Source: Bryum argenteum (taxonomy: Eukaryota; Streptophyta; Bryopsida; Bryales; Bryaceae). From it: a DNA stretch of 64,000 bases. Where the stretch lies: contig CM073325.1 in assembly GCA_037043015.1 (NCBI GenBank), positions 5,435,001 through 5,499,000 of the forward strand, written 5' to 3'. Position 1 is the first letter of the stretch; each line of letters opens with the position of its first letter. Shown here piece after piece: positions 60,546 through 64,000 of the stretch. A model generated the notes under the pieces. That model was not told the DNA's origin, did not search any database, and worked only from the letters and a program-made list of their open reading frames with translations. The position numbers and the translations under genes are program-made.

Positions 60546-61063
60546 CCAGACAAAATGATATTTTAATTTTAAATACCCCTCAGGTCCATGTGGCAAGACA
60601 GGCCCCCACAAGCTTCATCTTGTTAATGAATTAATTCAAAAATATAGCCAGTGACACTATACACCTCACCTTAAGTGCCTATTACATAATATACAAAGTT
60701 CTACTAAGTGAGTGCCTCCACCCATGATGCTAGAATTCATAATTACATGGGCGTGGAATTACAATTGACCGTTGTTGGTAAGGTAAGGGTATGTGGGGAG
60801 AGTGATATCTTGGGGGCTAAGCGTTCTTAGCAGCTACCAAGGAGGATGGGAAAGGGATAAAGGAGCCCCCTATTTTTTAATGTATTGGTTCAAATTGCCC
60901 GGGAGTATGCTCCAAGAGTAATTTGGGCCCGCAAACCCCATTTTTGAATTCAAAATCATCAAAAATGGTCTTGAAAGGGTCTCCACGGATTCTAGGGTGC
61001 CTCCTTGGTAGCTCCCACGAACCATTGCTCTATCTTAGGCAGAAATTCTCTCGTACAAAGTGT

Positions 61064-61306
61064 GCAGGTGTCATGGGCCAAGGCCTCGTTGATAAGCTCG
61101 GATGTTCACTCGCTATTAATTTTATAAATAGAACTTCGGCAGTAGAGCTAAAGTATAGCCTCGGCAGTAGAGCTAAAGTATAGCCTCGGCAGTTGAGCCA
61201 AGAGATTAGTATATAAGGGACTCTTATTCAAGTAAACCTAAGTCTTGGATCAATATATTTCTTTTGTAGTTTTTGCTTGTTTTGACAGCTAGACTCTTAC
61301 AGCAGG
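61064..61306 (+). mobile_element. solo LTR (61069-61301) with 5-bp target-site duplication
   Basis: The sequence from TGTCATGGG (61069) to CTTACA (61301) is 233 bp, begins TG and ends CA (TGT...ACA), and is flanked by GCAGG on both sides (61064-61068 and 61302-61306). A TATA-like box AGTATATAAGGG lies near 61209. Upstream of it are about two and a half 25-bp tandem repeats (61132-61198, unit CGGCAGTAGAGCTAAAGTAT...). This is what remains when LTR-LTR recombination removes a retrotransposon's interior. Confidence 0.8.
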
Positions 61307-61788
61307 GGGCAATATGGGGGAGCGCTGTCATGCACTTAAAGCCCACAAAAAGTCATGCACACCATAAAAACTACTAGCGGACGTGGGTAAAACTTCCAAA
61401 ACAGACTTTTAGCATCTCTATATCTCTTGTCAAGATGATGAGCTTGCAACTCAAACAATGCCCACAAGTTTTAAGTCGAGTAAATCTTACTTGTGTAATG
61501 ATTTGGGCGATGCATATCTTGCTCTTTCATCTTCTTCTATACAAAAAGTATTGTGTCTTGAGAAAGGATACTAGTAAGGCATTCAATTTTGCAACAACCA
61601 TTTCCTAGTCTTATAGGCTAAGTATGTCAATACTACGTCTAGTTTTGAGTGGGCTTGTATTAAATATTGACTCAAGTGGAACAAGATTGTACCAAGCAAA
61701 GTCAATTTGAGGCTTGATTTGGTTCCCAATTCATAGGTCTACTCTACAATTAGGTGCATTTGGTTCTACTTTGAAGAGGTTACTCGGT

Positions 61789-61995
61789 TATTGACCCTAA
61801 AGATTCTTCATACAAAATTGCCTAAATTATCACAAAGGACCCTCTTCTACTTGAGGCCCAGAAAAAACTCAATCTAAGCATTACTTAGAAGATTTGACCG
61901 TAGGATATGAAGTTAACTTGACCCTTTACTCATAGGATGAATTCGAACCGTTAATTTTTCTCGGATCTTGAGATTATAATGGTCAAAATTGCAGT
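61789..61995. mobile_element. TTAA-type MITE fragment
   Basis: TTGACCCTAAAGATTCTTCATACAAAATTG resembles the left end of the copy at 24.1 kb, with the TTAA mutated to TTGA. The block ACTTGACCCTTTACTCATAGGATG...GAACCGTTAATTTTTC follows. The right end is missing after AATGGTCAAAATTG. Confidence 0.55.
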
Positions 61996-62057
61996 CATGT
62001 ACATCAGTACATGTATGTGAAACCTAAGTTTTACATTTTTGAGGTGAATAGCAAAAA

Positions 62058-62372
62058 TCCTCCTCTCAGTTTACCACATGGACTGATGGGTTTCTAATAT
62101 TTGGCACTACCTTTTTTACATGCTGTGAAAATTTGAGCCTTTGGCGCGCAAACTTGAGTACTTGAGCAAATCAAGAACTGTTGGTGACAACCAGTTTTTT
62201 TCATGCATAAAAAATCTTCTTCCCAGTTTATCACAGACTGATGGATTTCAATCTGATTGATGCGCAATTTTTGGCTCCATACCCTTTCACGATCATGCTA
62301 TGACAATTTGAGCCTTTGGCGCGCAAACTTGTGTACGGGAACAAATTAAAGAACCGTTATTGAAAACCAGTT
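62058..62372. repeat. diverged tandem duplication, ~155-bp unit
   Basis: Two copies (about 62058-62205 and 62215-62372) share CAGTTTA(C/T)CACA, GACTGATGG(G/A)TTTC, AATTTGAGCCTTTGGCGCGC AAACTTG and AACCAGTTT. Non-coding. Confidence 0.7.
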
Positions 62373-62673
62373 TCATGTATACGGTCTCTCACGCGTGTAG
62401 GCCCATAAGACGAAAAGACTGAATCACGCGAAATAAGAATTAACAGATTCAGGTGTAGTAAAACCTTATGGAGCCCCGGCCCGTACACTGTAAGAAAAGA
62501 AAGCAAAATAAAGGTTACTCCAGGGTGCAAGAAAAACGTTGTGCATGCACCCATTAAAATTGAAAAAACCTCTCGAGCAAGACTCTCTGTCCAAAAAAAA
62601 AATAAAATTAAATAAAATTAAGCACCACATTCATACTGCCAAAATAATCAATTTAAGCGCCACGTTCATATTG

Positions 62674-63355
62674 TTAACCCCTAAAAATCCCGGCGTTTCC
62701 TCGACCTCCATAACCAAAAACTGGCATTTTCCACCTTCGTTGGGAAATGGGGAAATGGAGAAACTTTTTTTTTCTCGTTTTAGACTTTGAACCGTAAGAT
62801 CTTGCACCTAACTTTTATACAAAGAACTAGTAAACATTTCAACCGTTGGATGTTTGTCATTTGTGAGATCGTAACAATCAAACTTTGACCAACACTTTTT
62901 TTTGCCGCTGTGTGAGAGACATTGTCTACATGGTGCCAAGGGCAACTTGATGATTGTTACCCCAAATATTTTTCCCTCATTTCTTTTCATGTAGCTAATC
63001 AAGTTGGGTAGGCTTATGCAAAATTTTAGAGACCAATTCCACTTTTTGACCTTAATGTAAAATATTTTATGAAAGAAGGTCTAGAAACAACCATATAGTA
63101 AAACAAGCACCACATATGATAAATTTAAATTGAGAAAAATCTGGACGGTGAGTAGGTGAATTTATGATCATGTGAATTTTGAAATAAAAAAATCTTGGAA
63201 AAAATCCAAAATCTCAAATTTTGGCAATTTTTGAAAGAAAAAATTGTAAAATTACCTGAAATTGTGAAGATTGTTTTTGAAAGTTATGGAGGTTGCCCTT
63301 GTGAAAGTAGTAGACTTTTTGACTTTGGATACTTTGGAATTTGAATAGTAATTTG
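62674..63355. mobile_element. degraded TTAA-type element related to the fold-back copy
   Basis: Left end TTAA (62674-62677) CCCCTAAAAATCCCGG. The loop-type blocks AACCGTAAGATCTTGCACCTA and CAACCGTTGGATGTTTGTCATTTG follow. Near 63275-63355, GTTATGGAGGTTGCCCTTGTGAAA and GACTTTTTGACTTTGGATACTTTGGA match the inner right arm of the 54.2-kb element. No right terminus is found before the direct repeat that begins at 63351. Confidence 0.5.
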
Positions 63356-64000
63356 GTGTTGTTCCGATGTTGAGCAAATTTTCTAATGCTAAGAGTGAGT
63401 AAGTGGTTGAGATTTGGCACATTTGGTTACGAGCACAACCAACTTCACTCTATACTAAAATGAAATGACATTGTACGAAGGAAGAAAAGTTGGTGAATTT
63501 TGCAATAGAACGGGAGCACATGGAGGAGAAGTGTTATTGTTTATGTAGCTCATGTCACGAGTTTGAACTTCTGAGATTCAACTCAGAAATACTTTTCACC
63601 AATTCCACTCTACATATCATATGAGGTCTTCATTTGTGAAAAATGATCTCTTTTATAGTTCTGAGTCAATTGAGGTTGTTTGTGATTTTCCTGCCTAGTA
63701 GCATGAAGCTTACATTCTCAAAAGGACTTGAAGTTGAATAGAATGTGCAATATTCTCTACTTGCAAAAACAAAAGCTAGAAAAGGAGCACGTACATCAAG
63801 AGTGCCTGCTTGCTTGGTTTTGTTGATTGATTTCTACAATTCAGAGATCGTGGAAAAGTAACCCGTGCAAAATCGTGCAAAATCGTTATGTCGAATGAAT
63901 TTGAGAAATTTTGATGACATTTCTCTTGGCATTTTGATTTTAATGCATCGAAGATGTTTGGAAAAACTTTGCTAAAAGTTATGTGGGCTTTAACTTACAT
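63351..64000. repeat. long direct repeat, copy 2 (runs off the window)
   Basis: Same orientation and near-identical to 57655-58311, with scattered substitutions and one gap near 63861. It starts immediately after a degraded TTAA-type element. Confidence 0.85.

Larger units (their letters stand above)
57224..64000. other. repeat-dominated intergenic region
   Basis: No gene recognised. Contents described separately: a roughly 650-bp direct repeat at both ends, repeat R copy 3, a complete and two partial TTAA-type MITEs, a 48-bp minisatellite, a solo LTR and a small tandem duplication. Confidence 0.6.

Noticed and set aside
61326-61345. Second LTR start (TGTCATGCAC) just after the solo LTR
   Set aside because: Similarity stops after seven bases and there is no matching end or target duplication.
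1-64000. CRISPR array, bacterial operon or prophage
   Set aside because: The intron-containing genes and plant-specific families show a plant nuclear genome; the tandem repeats present have no spacer structure.

Overview
The window is nuclear DNA of a land plant. It is gene-sparse and AT-rich, with large repeat tracts, many short GT-AG introns and plant-specific families: a kinesin-7, TIR-NBS-LRR genes, a PLATZ-type zinc-binding protein and an S-protein homologue. A SHIPPO (PGPGxY) repeat protein, a family tied to flagellar axonemes, points to a plant with swimming sperm, so a bryophyte, lycophyte or fern; the species is not identifiable by eye.

Layout. 1-5.9 kb: intergenic repeats. 6.6-15.8 kb (+): a 23-exon kinesin-7 gene; all splice phases close and give 1308 aa. 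15.8-25.0 kb: AT-rich intergenic DNA with TTAA-flanked miniature elements, a satellite-like tandem array and microsatellites. 25.1-27.7 kb (+): a nine-exon seven-transmembrane GOST-like gene, 398 aa. 28-47 kb: a tandemly duplicated block in which decayed copies of the GOST-like gene (29.8-31.0 and 37.9-39.3 kb) alternate with two minus-strand TIR-NBS-LRR genes (32.0-35.9 and 41.9-45.9 kb). 49.7-50.1 kb (-): a secreted S-protein homologue. 53.1-53.5 kb (-): a divergent PLATZ exon. 54.2-55.1 kb: an 885-bp fold-back element. 55.9-57.2 kb (+): the SHIPPO gene. 57.2-64 kb: repeats, including a solo LTR with intact target-site duplication.

The genes do not form a pathway. The most informative part is the 28-47 kb immune-receptor block. 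Each TIR-NBS-LRR copy carries its own disabling change in the LRR part (a 2-nt deletion in one, an in-frame TGA in the other). Copy 2 has also lost the glutamate at the usual TIR catalytic position. Both copies are predicted to splice in phase to a conserved C-terminal exon with ten cysteines that looks zinc-binding. That exon is the best candidate here for something undescribed. The other notable structures are a family of TTAA-flanked inverted-repeat elements (one a near-symmetrical 361/163/361 bp palindrome) and a solo LTR with 25-bp tandem repeats upstream of its TATA-like box. Exon models come from reading splice sites and phases by hand; no database or transcript comparison was possible.
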